Positions 1 through 11,300 of a stretch of 64,000 nt of DNA are shown piece after piece. The stretch spans positions 146,420 through 210,419 of the forward strand of contig NZ_JAENIO010000001.1 of the NCBI RefSeq assembly GCF_016595415.1, in the 5' to 3' direction. Every line of letters starts with the position of its first letter. Within the stretch, counting starts at the first letter, position 1. This stretch comes from Roseibacillus ishigakijimensis (GTDB lineage Bacteria; Verrucomicrobiota; Verrucomicrobiia; Verrucomicrobiales; Akkermansiaceae). A model generated the notes under the pieces. The model searched no databases. It was given only the letters and a program-made list of their open reading frames with translations, and had not been told where the DNA came from. A program made the translations under genes and the position numbers.

Positions 1-325
1 ATTCTTTAACGTCCTCGCCATGATTCCCCTCCGGCCCAGTCAGTCCAAAAAGCCTTTCCTTCAAGATATCGTCCTGGCCATTCCAGAGTGCGGGGGAAAA
101 GCAGAGCCGGCACTGGCGATCGCACCACCCCTGCAAGCCGTCTTCACCCCAGCGATAGGCCCGGCTGCGGGCGTGGTCGTGGGGAAAGGCACCCCAACTA
201 TTCCCGTCGGCCGAGTAGTCCTCCCGCACGGTGCCCCATTGCCGCTCACTCAAGTAAGGGCCCCACCGCCGCCAGTTTTTCTCCCGAGCCGCCTCCTCAG
301 CCAATCTAGTCCGTTCCTGAATCAT
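1..325 (-). CDS. N-terminal part of a large GH63/MGH1-like glucosidase, cut by the window edge
   Basis: Read on the minus strand from an ATG at 325, the frame stays open for 108 codons to base 1, so the gene runs out of the window. The protein starts [18 protein letters not shown] and contains [30 protein letters not shown] and [21 protein letters not shown] recognise these as the conserved start of the large bacterial glucosidases (about 870-900 residues) annotated as MGH1-like or mannosyl-oligosaccharide glucosidase (GH63 clan) proteins, which act on glucosides through an (alpha/alpha)6 barrel. The catalytic barrel lies outside the window, so activity cannot be judged here. No signal peptide is seen, which fits a cytoplasmic enzyme. 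It diverges from the MCE gene at 443. The family call rests on recalled motifs, not on a search. Confidence 0.8.
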   Translation of the reverse strand, partial: MIQERTRLAEEAAREKNWRRWGPYLSERQWGTVREDYSADGNSWGAFPHDHARSRAYRWGEDGLQGWCDRQCRLCFSPALWNGQDDILKERLFGLTGPEGNHGEDVKE

Positions 326-442
326 AACTGATGGCTTGGCTTTTAGCAGGATCCAGCCCAATCGGCGAGCGATACCTCTGCAGAAACTCCCGGAGGAGGG
401 TCAACGGATTGACACCCCGGTTCCACTGTGAGATCGTCGCTC

Positions 443-1510
443 ATGGCTGCCGCGCAACCGCGAACCGCCACTTTGGTGGGACTTTTTATCTTCATTGGTC
501 TGGTCGTGCTCGCCTGGCTCATCCTCCTCGTGGGTCGCTTCGAGAATCGATACGAAGAGACTTACACCATCAGGGTTGAGCTCGCCGATGCCAGCGGCGT
601 CGTCAAGGGCACCCCGGTCAAGCTTGCTGGCGTGCGCATCGGATCCGTCGTGGGCCCTCCCCGGCTGCATTCCGTCTCACCACCTCGAGTCATCGTGCCG
701 GTTGGTATTGATTCCAGCCGCAACTTGCCAGTGGATGCCCGCTTTCGGGTGCAAAGCGCCACCGTCCTAGGGGACAAACTTCTGACCGTGACCATTCCGC
801 CTTCCCCGGCAGCCCGCAATCTAAAGGATGGCGACCTCGTGGAAGGAGGAGGGCAAGCTGGTCTGGAGGCCATCACCAATGATGCCCTGGCGGTTGTCCA
901 CGAAACCCGCACCCTCGTTACCGAGGCCCAGAGCAGTTTACAGAGTTTCGACAGTGCGGTGGGTGAGATTCGTGGCGTCACCCGGCGTCTGGGAGAAACC
1001 GTTGATACCGTCAATCGTGAGCTCTTGAACGAAGCGAATATCCGTTCTATCAGTTTCACTATCAGCCATGTCGAAGATGCCTCGTTGGGCATTCGCAATG
1101 CCAGTGCCGAGTTCCAGCCCGTCTTGGCTGCGGTCCGGGAAGCGGTCAATCGGGTCAGTGCCCTCGCCCAGACGGCCGAAAACACCTTTAGCGAAATCGA
1201 TCAGCAGCTGACTCAGGTCGGCCCGGCCATAGAAGAAGTGCCCGCAACCATGAGGTCGCTGCGGAGAGCGGCTGACCAAGCGGGGGAAGCGGTGGTGCAG
1301 GCCGAGAAAACCTTCGCCAAAGCAGGAGACACCCTCGATACCCTCACTGGGGAAGAAGGCCTGGTCGGGGCTCTCACCCAGGATGCCGAGGTCTCAACCG
1401 ACACCAAGTCCTTTATCCGCAACCTTCGCCGTCACGGTATCCTGGGCTACAAGGACGAAGAAACCCCGGCCGATGATCCACGTGAACGCTATCAGGGACG
1501 CCGCCGGTAA
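443..1510 (+). CDS. MCE/MlaD-family lipid transport protein
   Basis: The 355-residue protein has a short cytoplasmic start, one membrane segment (about residues 10-31), then an MCE domain (about 40-120) with the typical stretch KGTPVKLAGVRIGSV. The rest (about 145-320) is an Ala/Glu/Gln-rich helical region with repeated TxxxLxxT spacing, probably coiled coil, ending in a polar Arg-rich tail. MlaD-type proteins form hexameric rings that carry phospholipids between membranes, normally with an MlaE permease and MlaF ATPase. Neither partner is in the window, although the gene could be the last of an operon only if those lay upstream, and the upstream gene is divergent. A GTG at 428 would add five residues; ATG 443 gives a normal MCE N-terminus. 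A TTGACA at 409-414 is a possible -35 box. Confidence 0.85.
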   Translation: MAAAQPRTATLVGLFIFIGLVVLAWLILLVGRFENRYEETYTIRVELADASGVVKGTPVKLAGVRIGSVVGPPRLHSVSPPRVIVPVGIDSSRNLPVDARFRVQSATVLGDKLLTVTIPPSPAARNLKDGDLVEGGGQAGLEAITNDALAVVHETRTLVTEAQSSLQSFDSAVGEIRGVTRRLGETVDTVNRELLNEANIRSISFTISHVEDASLGIRNASAEFQPVLAAVREAVNRVSALAQTAENTFSEIDQQLTQVGPAIEEVPATMRSLRRAADQAGEAVVQAEKTFAKAGDTLDTLTGEEGLVGALTQDAEVSTDTKSFIRNLRRHGILGYKDEETPADDPRERYQGRRR

Positions 1511-1608
1511 AAACTGGCCCGCCCGCCAATTCTCTAACAGCCAATTTGGTGCAATAACTTTTCAGCTATTTCTACTTGCTATTTGTTTAATCTAATGTAA
1601 CACGGGCT

Positions 1609-1636
1609 CGTAATTAGCTGTTTTCAGCCAATTACG
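1609..1636. other. Hairpin with TTTT loop
   Basis: The arms CGTAATTAGCTG and CAGCCAATTACG flank a TTTT loop and pair over 12 positions with one mismatch (A against C). It lies about 100 bases after the MCE stop. There is no T-run after it on either strand, so it is not a classic intrinsic terminator; it could be a transcript-end hairpin or a protein-binding site. Confidence 0.5.
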
Positions 1637-1656
1637 TTGGGATCAAGTAGCAAAAT

Positions 1657-1690
1657 GGCCTTCCTCCGACTGGGGGGTTGGAGGAAGGCC
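1657..1690. other. Perfect 11-bp inverted repeat
   Basis: GGCCTTCCTCC (1657-1667) and GGAGGAAGGCC (1680-1690) are perfect reverse complements separated by 12 bases. On the minus strand the stem is followed by ATTTTG, on the plus strand by GACTTGAG, so terminator function is weakly suggested only for a minus-strand transcript. No minus-strand gene is visible directly upstream of it. Confidence 0.55.
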
Positions 1691-2126
1691 GACTTGAGTC
1701 CGACCACTCTTGATGGAGCGAATAGGAAGCTCCGTTGGCAAGGCACTGAATTCTTCAGGGTGTGCCTTGGAAAGAATGCCCCGTCAATTCGTGCGCAGGG
1801 AAGAGATTCACAGGAGGAGTCGACGAGGATAGAATCGGCTTTGATTGAGTAAAGTAAACAGACTCCGGCAGGATTTCTGGCTTCCCTTTTCAAACTGCTC
1901 GCAGCCCCTCCTTGTGATCCATTTCATCCAAGTGAGGCCTCTAGGGGTAGTACGGAATGCTGGCATGGTGGTGATTAGTGGCCAAGAAGTGGTGCTTCTC
2001 ACTTTCTATCAGATAAAGAAGATAGAAAGAAAGTCACTGACTGGATTTCTAATGGCACCCCATCGTCCGAGAGCACGATCATTTCACTCGTAGGTGAGGA
2101 GAGTGCTTCCCGGTTCCAACTCCTTC

Positions 2127-2155
2127 TTGAAACTGTCTTAAATAGACATTACTAT
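2127..2155 (+). promoter_or_regulatory. Candidate sigma-70 type promoter for the giant gene, with an inverted repeat in its spacer
   Basis: TTGAAA (2127-2132), a 17-base spacer and TACTAT (2150-2155) match the -35/-10 pattern reasonably. The spacer contains GTCT-TAAAT-AGAC, a small inverted repeat that could bind a repressor. Transcription from here would leave a leader of more than 200 bases before ATG 2379. Prediction by eye only. Confidence 0.35.
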
Positions 2156-2378
2156 ATATTTAATGATATATCAAAAAAGGCGACAATGCCCTTGGTGATT
2201 GCCGGAAAAAATGGAGATGATGGGAGGGGTTATTTGTGTCTTATTTTCAGAGGTTTAAGAAATACGTAACTTATAGTTTTTCGTGAAAAGATAAGAGTTT
2301 TCCTGTGTTTGTGATTGACTAAATTGAAGAGTTGGACCTTTAGTGAAAGTAACGATACGCAAACAACAACGCTTACCA

Positions 2379-5300
2379 ATGAAGACTTTTCTTTCCTTCC
2401 TTCAGTCGCCGCGAGTTGCTTCTCCTATGGCTGGATTTCTAATGTCAGGTATTCTTCCGGCGGAGGTTATCCGCGTTCCGTTGGATCAGACAACACTTCC
2501 GGCGGCCATTTCCGCTGCTGGGCCGGGCGATCGTATTGAACTTGCGAATGGAACTTATTCCCTGTCAGGAACGCTAAATATCAATAAATCATTAACGATT
2601 GTCGGGGAAAGTGAGTCCGGAGTCATCATTGATGCTTCGGGAAACGGAGCCAGCTGGGGAATCAAAGTGCAGGCGGATGACGTCACTCTCGACACCTTTA
2701 CAATGAGACCTCCTCTCGTGCCTGGTTCAGTGGGGACAAGCGGAGGGGGAGGGTATGCTATCCATGCTCAATTCGATGCGGGTATCCCGCAAGCGCATAA
2801 GAATTTGACTCTGGCCAATATCACGATTCGGGACGGGAACCGGAGTTCTTTCGATGTCAACGGCTATGATGGGGTGACCTTGACGAATCTGACCGCGACC
2901 GGAAATGCCGTTGGCAACGGCATTCAGGTCTCTGGTTGCACTGACGTCATTATGACCGGCTGCGAGGTGTCCGGGAATGCTTGGGGAGCGATTGCGGTTT
3001 ATGTTTCAAAGCCTGGGCAGCTGAATCGGCCTAGCAGCAATGTGGTATTTGACTTTACGGCCAATCCCGATTTGGAGGGAATCTTTTATATTGAGGATCA
3101 GGATGGCCTTACGAATAGCGGGATCGCGGTGGATGGAGCCAGTCATAAGGTAGTTGGCAAGGGGTCAACGACCCAACACCTTTTCTTGAATACGGGCGAC
3201 GAAGACGATGCTTTTGCCCTCATGGATGCGATCGAGGCTCGCTTTCCCACCAGCCTGGCCGCCTATGACCTGGCAACCGGCCATCTCATTGTCAATCCGG
3301 CAGGAGAAGCAGGGGTGATTCAGGCTGCTATCGATGCCGCTGAAGAGGGAGACGTCATCGCTCTGCCTGCGGGAATTTTCACGGAGGAATTGGTTATCGA
3401 CAAAAGAATCTCATTGAGGGGTGCCTTGGCGGGAAAATCGGCAGGGATTGTGACCGACAGTCTTTGGAATGATGAGCAAAACAGGACAATTTTGGATGGT
3501 GGAATCATCGTTAGGGCAGCTCAGGCCGGTGTCGATGGAATCGATATTCGCAACGGGCGTGGCTACGGCTCGCGAAAAGTGGGTATCGCGGTTGAGGCCG
3601 AGCGGGTTTCCATTCGGAACGTATTCATCTCCGATGTTTATGTCGCTTCCGAATCGAACTACGATGGCCTGGTTACGACCCCGAGCACGAACCACTTGCT
3701 TTTCGCTGACTCTACTGTCCTAAGCTGCTGGCGTCCGATTTATCTGAACCCTGGTGATGGCCATGTGGTTGCTGGAAACTTTTTGGAGGGACCAAGTGGC
3801 TCAGGGGTTGGAATTGGCTCGGACGGACTTAGCAGCTTTTCCCTGGTGAGCAACCGCATCACGGGATTTACCGAAGGCTGGGGCAGCAGTGCGGTCGGCC
3901 AGAATGTGCGGGCGAGAAACAATGATCTGGACGGAAACTTCATCGCGGTTGGCCAATATTCCGGCGATCCCATTGATGCTCGGGAGAATCTTTGGGATAA
4001 GCCTACTGGCCCGGATGAGAACGATGTCTTGGGATCCGTGGACGCGGCCGATCACTACACGACGGCGAGCCAGGTAACCAATCAACCGATAACTAACTCC
4101 CGTACTGGCGTCGCTTATTCTCTCATCCAGGACGCACACAATGCGGCGGCTCCGGGCGATACCATCCTCGTGGGCGATGGCACGTATGTAGAGGATCTGT
4201 TGCTTAGCAAACAAGTATCCTTGCAGGGCTCCGGGCCTGATACGTGCATTCTGTCCGGTGCCATTGGCGGAGGCCAGGCCACGGTGCGCATCGAGACCTC
4301 GGAGGTCTCCGTCAGCGGATTGACCATCACCCGCGAAGGAAACAATCCCACCGATTGGAACGACAGCAGTCTCAATTTGGCCGGCATTGCTATCCAAGGC
4401 CAAGGTTTCACTGGCATTGCCGTCCACGACAACCGAATCACCGGAAACCGGACCGGCATCGACTTGAACAATACGAGTGGGCACACCATCCGCAACAACG
4501 TCATCGACAACAATCATACCGGGACCATTCTCCGTAATCAGACCGATGACCTCCTGGTGACGGAGAACTTTATCACCAACAACCGCACGGTGGGTATCCT
4601 CTTCCTCGATGCCAGCGGTGGAAGCAATTCCCCCTTGCAGCAGGCTCAAAATGCCAACTTCTCAAACAACGATATCAGCGGCAACTGGTATGGGCAGGTC
4701 GTCGACCGACAGGCCGGAGGTTCTCTCCCCGCACCTGGTGGAAACCTCAAGAACTTTGCTAACAACTGGTTCGGCACAACCAATCCGTCCTTCACCAACA
4801 GTAATAGCGGCGAACCCGGCTATGCCGTTCTCATTCCTGTTGCTTACGGAGGAAGCGCCGAGGCCCCTGCTTCCTCGCAGCCTGATTTCGCGGGTCCGGC
4901 TTCAGCGAACCTTACCATTGTTCCGCTTTTCACTGATGGAACCGATACCGATATCGATTCTGGCAATGGCTGGGGCATTTACGGATTTCAAGGGGAAGCC
5001 ACTTCCGTGGGAACCCCAGTTTACAACGTCACACAAGACACCCATCATGCGACCCTGGAGCGAGCGATCGCGGCGGCAGTTGCCGGGGATGAACTTGCCC
5101 TTTCGGGCACCTTCACCCTCTCAACCACCGTCACCCTCGACAAGGAACTGGTCTTGAATGGAGATCACGACAACGAGGGAACCAACGCCCTCATCACCGG
5201 CACTGCCGATGCCCTTTTTCACTTCGGGGCGGGCTCGGATAGTTCGGAAATCAAAAACCTTGACTTCGATGCCACCGGAGTCACCGCCCTCTCCTTTGAG

Positions 5301-8300
5301 CCCAACCTCTCTGGCTTGAGCATCACCGACTCGACCTTTGCCAATCTCACTGCACCGGCAACCTTTCCTCAGGGCGTGATTGCCACCGTGAGCACAAATG
5401 ACACCTCCAACACCAATGGCTGGATGGTCGAAAACGGAGCATTCGTCACCTTCACCGGAAACACTTGGGGCAGTGGCAACACTGCTGACATCACCCTCCT
5501 CGCCCCTGCCAGTTCATCTGATGCTATCCACTATGGGGCCCCCTACGACACGCCAGGTCTTTTTCCGCAAGAAGGATCCCTCGTTGCGCTTGCTCAGGCC
5601 AATGATGGGGCGAATATCGTCGATCAGCGGGGTATTGTTTCACTCAATCTGACCCAGAGTCGCGGCTATACGACCATCCAGAATGCCATTGATGAAACCG
5701 ACTCTGCGGACACCGTCGAGGTTTATCCCGGAACTTATGTCGAGAACGTCGTTACCACCGTTCCCGTTACCCTACGCCAGGCGACGGGGACCATGGGTGT
5801 CGTTACCATCGCCCCTGCTACGGGTATAGGCGTGGATCTCGCAGATGGTATTGATGCGGCCACCCGCAGCATACTTCAAGATGTGACGATCCAAGGTCCT
5901 GGAAGCTCCGGGATCAGTGCCGGCTCATTTGTGACCGTCGCCAATGTTACTTCTTCCGGCTTCACCTATGGGATTAATATTCGGGAGGGACAAGACGTCT
6001 GTCTCGAGAATAGCCGTTTTGATCAGAACACAAGCGCCGGGCTTAAGATCCCATCGACCGTTAGCCTGACCGGCCTGAAGATCGGGGGCTGCAACTTCGA
6101 CAACAATCAGTTTGGCTTCTACGCTGATGCCAATAAGTCTGCCGAACCCGACCTTGGCGACGTCTTGATCTCAGGCAGCAGTTTCAGCGACAACAGTGAG
6201 AAGGGCATCTACTTGGAGCGCCTCAGCAACGCTGTTTTTTCTGGTTTGCAAATTGTGGGCAATGGCCAGGGCAACACCGCATATCCGGGAATGGGTATTG
6301 ACCTGAACCTGAAGTGGAAGGCTTATAGCAACATCACTATCAAGGACACCTTCTTCAGCGGAAATGGATTTGACAACGATCCCGTCAACTACAACCCGCA
6401 GGGTGCTCTGGGTATCAAGGCCCGGGACGACGGCCCAAACTATGGTTCCAAGTCTGCGTCCATTGACAACCTCACCATTATAAACAATGTCTTCGAAGAC
6501 AATGGTATGGGTCTCACCCTCGGCGAGCCCGGACAAGATAATCCTACCCCCACCACCCTCACTATCGTTTACAACAAGTTCCTCGGGGACCAAGAGAAGT
6601 CTCTTGCCAACCATAATGTATCCCCGGTTGAAGCGGGCCTCAACTATTGGGGAAGTGCTACCGGTCCTGCCGCTGGCACAATAAGCGGTGCCGTTGACAT
6701 CGCCCCCTTCTACACCTCTTATGACAGCACCAATTGGCCAACCGAGAACGGACTCGAGGGACTCGATGCGCCTGTCGTCAACCTCAGCCAGACAACTTAC
6801 CACGACACCATTCAGGAAGGGATCGACGCTGCAGTTCCTGGCGATACCCTCCATCTTAAGGGCACTTTTGGGCCCTCCTCCACCATCGAACTCGACAAGC
6901 CCCTCACCATCGATGGTGATGGTGATAGCGATGGCAACAAGGCCCTCGTCATCGGCAGCTTCGGAAGCCCAGCCGGTTATTTTCTGCACGCCACCGCCTC
7001 CTCGGCTGGCTCGACCCTCAAGAATATCGCTTTTGAAAAGAGCGATAAAAACGGTACCCAAAATCTCATTTACGTGGGAGGCGATGACCTCACTTTTGAT
7101 GCTCTTAACTTTGACGGCCAATATGAAACCGGCGATGGTGAAGTGAGTCGAGCCTTCGAGGTCGCTGGGGGGGCCACGGGGCTGACCATTTCCCATTCCA
7201 CCTTCGATAAGCTTCGCCAGCCCGCCTATATCAATCCCGGCGCCGAAGTCGCCGTCACCAACAATTCCACCAAACGCTCCAAGGGATGGGTCATTGGCAA
7301 TGGCGCGGTCGTTACTTTCTCCGGCAACACCTGGGGTATGGAAAACGATCCCGAAGAAAGCGGCGTCGATACCCGTAACATCACCAGTGCTTCACCCCTT
7401 GTCATTACCGACATCGCCTTGCTGGGGTCCAACGCCAACCCTGCCGATCCCGCTGAGGCCCGCTACTATGGTGCCCCTTACGACACCCCTGGTCTCTTCC
7501 CCCAGAACGGTTCCCTCGATGCCCTGGTCGCCGCAAACAACGGAGCCAGCATCGACGACCAGCGCGGCATTGTGGCTCTCAATACGACCCAAAGTCTTGG
7601 CTACACCACCATTCAATTTGCCATTGATGAAACCATCGCTGGGGACACCGTCGAAGTCTATCCCGGCACCTACGATGAGAACGTGATCACCACCGTTCCG
7701 GTTACCCTGCGCAAAGGCACCGGAACGACCGGCGCGGTCATCATTGCGCCTACCTCTGGCAACGGGGTCTTCCTTGCCGACGGCAGCGATGCCATGACCC
7801 GGAGCATCCTGCAGGATGTCACCGTGCAGGGCTCGGGTGGCTCAACCCGCGGCATCCAGGCAGGCTCTTTCGCGACCCTCTCCCATGTCATTTCAACCGG
7901 AAGCCGCTACGGAGTCGAACTTACCGGAGGGGAGGACCTCGCCATTGAGAACAGCAGCTTTGACAACAATACCAGCAGCGGCCTGAAGATTCCCTCGACC
8001 GTGAACGTCACCGGCCTCACTGTTGAGGGCTCGACCTTTGATGGCAACGGGTTCGGATTTTATGCCGATGCCGACAGCGGGGTCCAACCTGACTTGGACG
8101 GCGTTGTCATCACTAACAGCAGTTTCAGCAATAACACCAACAAGGGAATTTACACGGAGCGTCTGAGCAATGCCGTTCTTTCCGGCCTGACCATCTCACA
8201 CAATCTGAGCACCGGCAGTGCGGGTATCAGCATCAGCGTGCTGCACAAGTCCTACGCCAACCTCACCATCAAGGACTCGCTCTTCAGTGGCAACACCGGA

Positions 8301-11300
8301 GCTGCCCTCGTGGTCAAGGCCTTGGGAGCAGCAACCCTTTCCAACGTGACCATCTGTAACAATGTCTTCGAGGGCACTAATGGAAAGGGACTTGTGATCG
8401 GGGAAAATGGCATGGCAAGCCCGGCCCCCTCGGGCTTGCTCATCAAAGACAACAAGTTCTTCGAAAACACGGATAGTTCGCTCGAGAACCACACCGGAAC
8501 AAGTATTAACGCGGACTTCAACTTCTGGGGCTCGAGCGCGGGTCCCGAAGGCAATGACCTGGTCGGCGACACCATTGGCATCGCCCCCTTCTACACCAAC
8601 TACGATGGCACCAACTGGCCGACCGTCACCGGACTCTCTGGCCTCGATGCCCCCGTCGTCAACGTCACCGCAATGCCCGATCCCACCTACCATGACACCA
8701 TCCAGGAAGGGATTGATAGCGCGACGGATGATGACGTTCTTCATCTGAAGGGCACCTTCAATCCCACCTCCACCATCGTTCTCAACAAAAAACTGACTCT
8801 TGACGGAGACGGAGATACCACCGGGACCAAGGCCCGCATCGTGGCCAATTCCAGCGCTCCCGCAAGTAATGTGATGCGAGTCCCTGCGGCAAGTGGAGAC
8901 GGGTCACTCATCCAGAACATCGAATTCGAGCTTGCGGACGACATCTCAAAGAATCTCATCACCATCCAAGGCAGTGACCTGATCTTTACGAACCTCGATT
9001 TCTCGGGCCAATGGCTATTCCCATCCAATCGGGTCAGCCGGGCCTTCGAGGTCTCGGGTGGAGTCAGTGGCCTGACCATCTCGGAGTCCACCTTCGACAA
9101 GCTCCGCCAGCCCGCCTACCTCAACCCGGGTGCCGAGGTCACGGTTATCAACAATTCCACCAAGCGCACCAAGGGCTGGGTCGTTGACAATGGCGCGGTC
9201 GTCACCTTCTCCGGCAACAGCTGGGGCCTGGAAAGTGACCCCGCGCTAGGAGACGCCGACACCCGGAACATCACCGATACCTCCTCCATTCCCTTCACCG
9301 TGACGGACATTGCCTTGTTGGGCCATAATTCCGATCCCTCGGTGCCCCGCTACTACGGTGCCCCCTACGATACCGAGGGCGAACTTCCCGAAGAGTCTCT
9401 CACCGCTCTGTCTGACCTCAACAATGGCGCCCTCATCGACGACCAGCGTGAAATCAGAGTCATTAATCTGACCGAAACTGACAACAATCTCCGTGGTTCT
9501 ACTGGAATTCAATTCGCTATCGGTAGAGCCGGTGACAATCATGAGCTGCTTGTTGCTCCGGGGACTTACGAGGAGTTTGTTACCATCGACAAAAGCGGCC
9601 TGAAACTCACTTCCGCGGAAGGCAAAGGCATGACCACCATCAGTCCTCCCGCCGGACATCCTGGCACTGCCTTGGGCACCGTGCTGGTCACCCCCAATAC
9701 CGATGGAGTTCAGCTGGGAGATTTGGATGCGGGCTTCACTATCGTCGGATTCGACGGAGCGAGTTCGGGCATCGAGTCGGCCGCCGTTTACTTCCAGGGC
9801 GCGCACGCCGGAGCAACCGTGACTGGCAACTGCCTCGTTGCGGATGGAGACTCAGCCTTCCTTACGGAGTATAATTTCATAAACTCGGACTTCATCCTCT
9901 CCCACAACGAATTTACGGGAACGACCTTTACTGGTGGCTCTCCGGGAGGATCTTACGGAGACAGCCAGTGGACCACGGCAAACTACCCCCGCATCCTTGT
10001 CGCGGTAAATGGGCCCTTGGCCACGAACGTTAGTTTCACTAACAACGAGATCACCGGAATCGCGGGCAATGGCACCGACCATGGGGCATCGCTGGTGATG
10101 TTCTATGACAGCATCGCAGGGCTGACAGTAAGAGAAAACAACTTTGGGGGCATTACCGCTGGGGGCGCAGGCACCGCTTCCCCTCGCAGTTCTCTGGTCC
10201 TTCACGGGACAGGAGTGGAGGTAGAAAATAACGTCTTCTCCGCCACCGCTCCAATCGCCTTCCGCACTCTTTCCGCAGTTGACTCCCTCAAGGACAACAG
10301 TTTCATCGGAAACAACGCATTCTATACGGTTGCCAATGACTTCGCCGGAGAACTCGATGCCAGTGAAAACCACTGGAACAGTGAGAACGGTCCCACCGAT
10401 GAGATGAACAAACTCTATGGTGATGTCATCTTTAGTCCTTGGTTTGCCGCCAGCAACGGCCTTCCTGCCCCGGATCTCGAGCTGAGCGATCTCCGGTCCA
10501 CCCTCGCAAACGATAACATCGACGACATGGAGATCGATTCTCCCGTCGTCGTCTCCGGCTCCTTCCACATCGCCAAAGGTCAGACTATCACCGTCACCCC
10601 CGAAGGTTCTCTCACCGTCCCCTCGCTTACCAGTGCGGCCGGAGATGGCGCCCTTGAGGGCGGGAAACTCATCGTGGACCGGGGGTCTCTGACCATTGGC
10701 GACCCCTCCGGAACCTCCATCTTGAACGGTTCCTTCATCGTCTTCAATTCCTTTGGTTCCATGGACATCACCGACGACACCACCATCACAAGCACCGGGT
10801 TTGGTCTCACTTGGGTTTCAGACATTCATGTTGCGGCTGGAAAGACGGTCACGGTTGAAGGTCTGCTCTCTTGGGATGGTTGCGTGATTGATTCCCAGAC
10901 TCCCACCAGCCCGTTCAATTTGATTGTGGCAGATGGCGGAAGACTGGTCTTGGCTCGTTCGGAGGTCTCCGATGCTGCCGTGACTATCGACACAGGGGGT
11001 GAAGCAGACATCTATGACAACCTCATTCTAGCGGGGTCCACAATCACCGGGAGTCCGGGTTCAGATGCTCATGTCTACCACAATATTATCCCCAACGATC
11101 TGGCTCCTTTCCCTGCGGTCCTCATGGGTGATCTGACGACTGCGGAGAGCGGTTGGAGCAATGTTTCGGATCGAATCGACACGCGAAACAATCTCACCCT
11201 CGAGTTTCAGCAGCCTGACGATGTCACTCGGACCCTGGAGATGAACGCGGTCACTGGACTCTATGACCTCTACCTGCAGCCGGGAGATGGCTTCAAGGTT

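Larger units (their letters stand above)
1511..2342. other. Non-coding region upstream of the giant beta-helix gene
   Basis: About 830 bases, visibly AT-richer than its surroundings. Short open frames on both strands show no recognisable protein features. It holds two hairpins (1609-1636 and 1657-1690) and a candidate promoter (2127-2155). I see no RNA gene or mobile element. Confidence 0.6.

Noticed and set aside
1637..1852. 71-codon frame in the gene-free region
   Set aside because: It includes the 11-bp inverted repeat, has no ribosome-binding site and resembles no protein.
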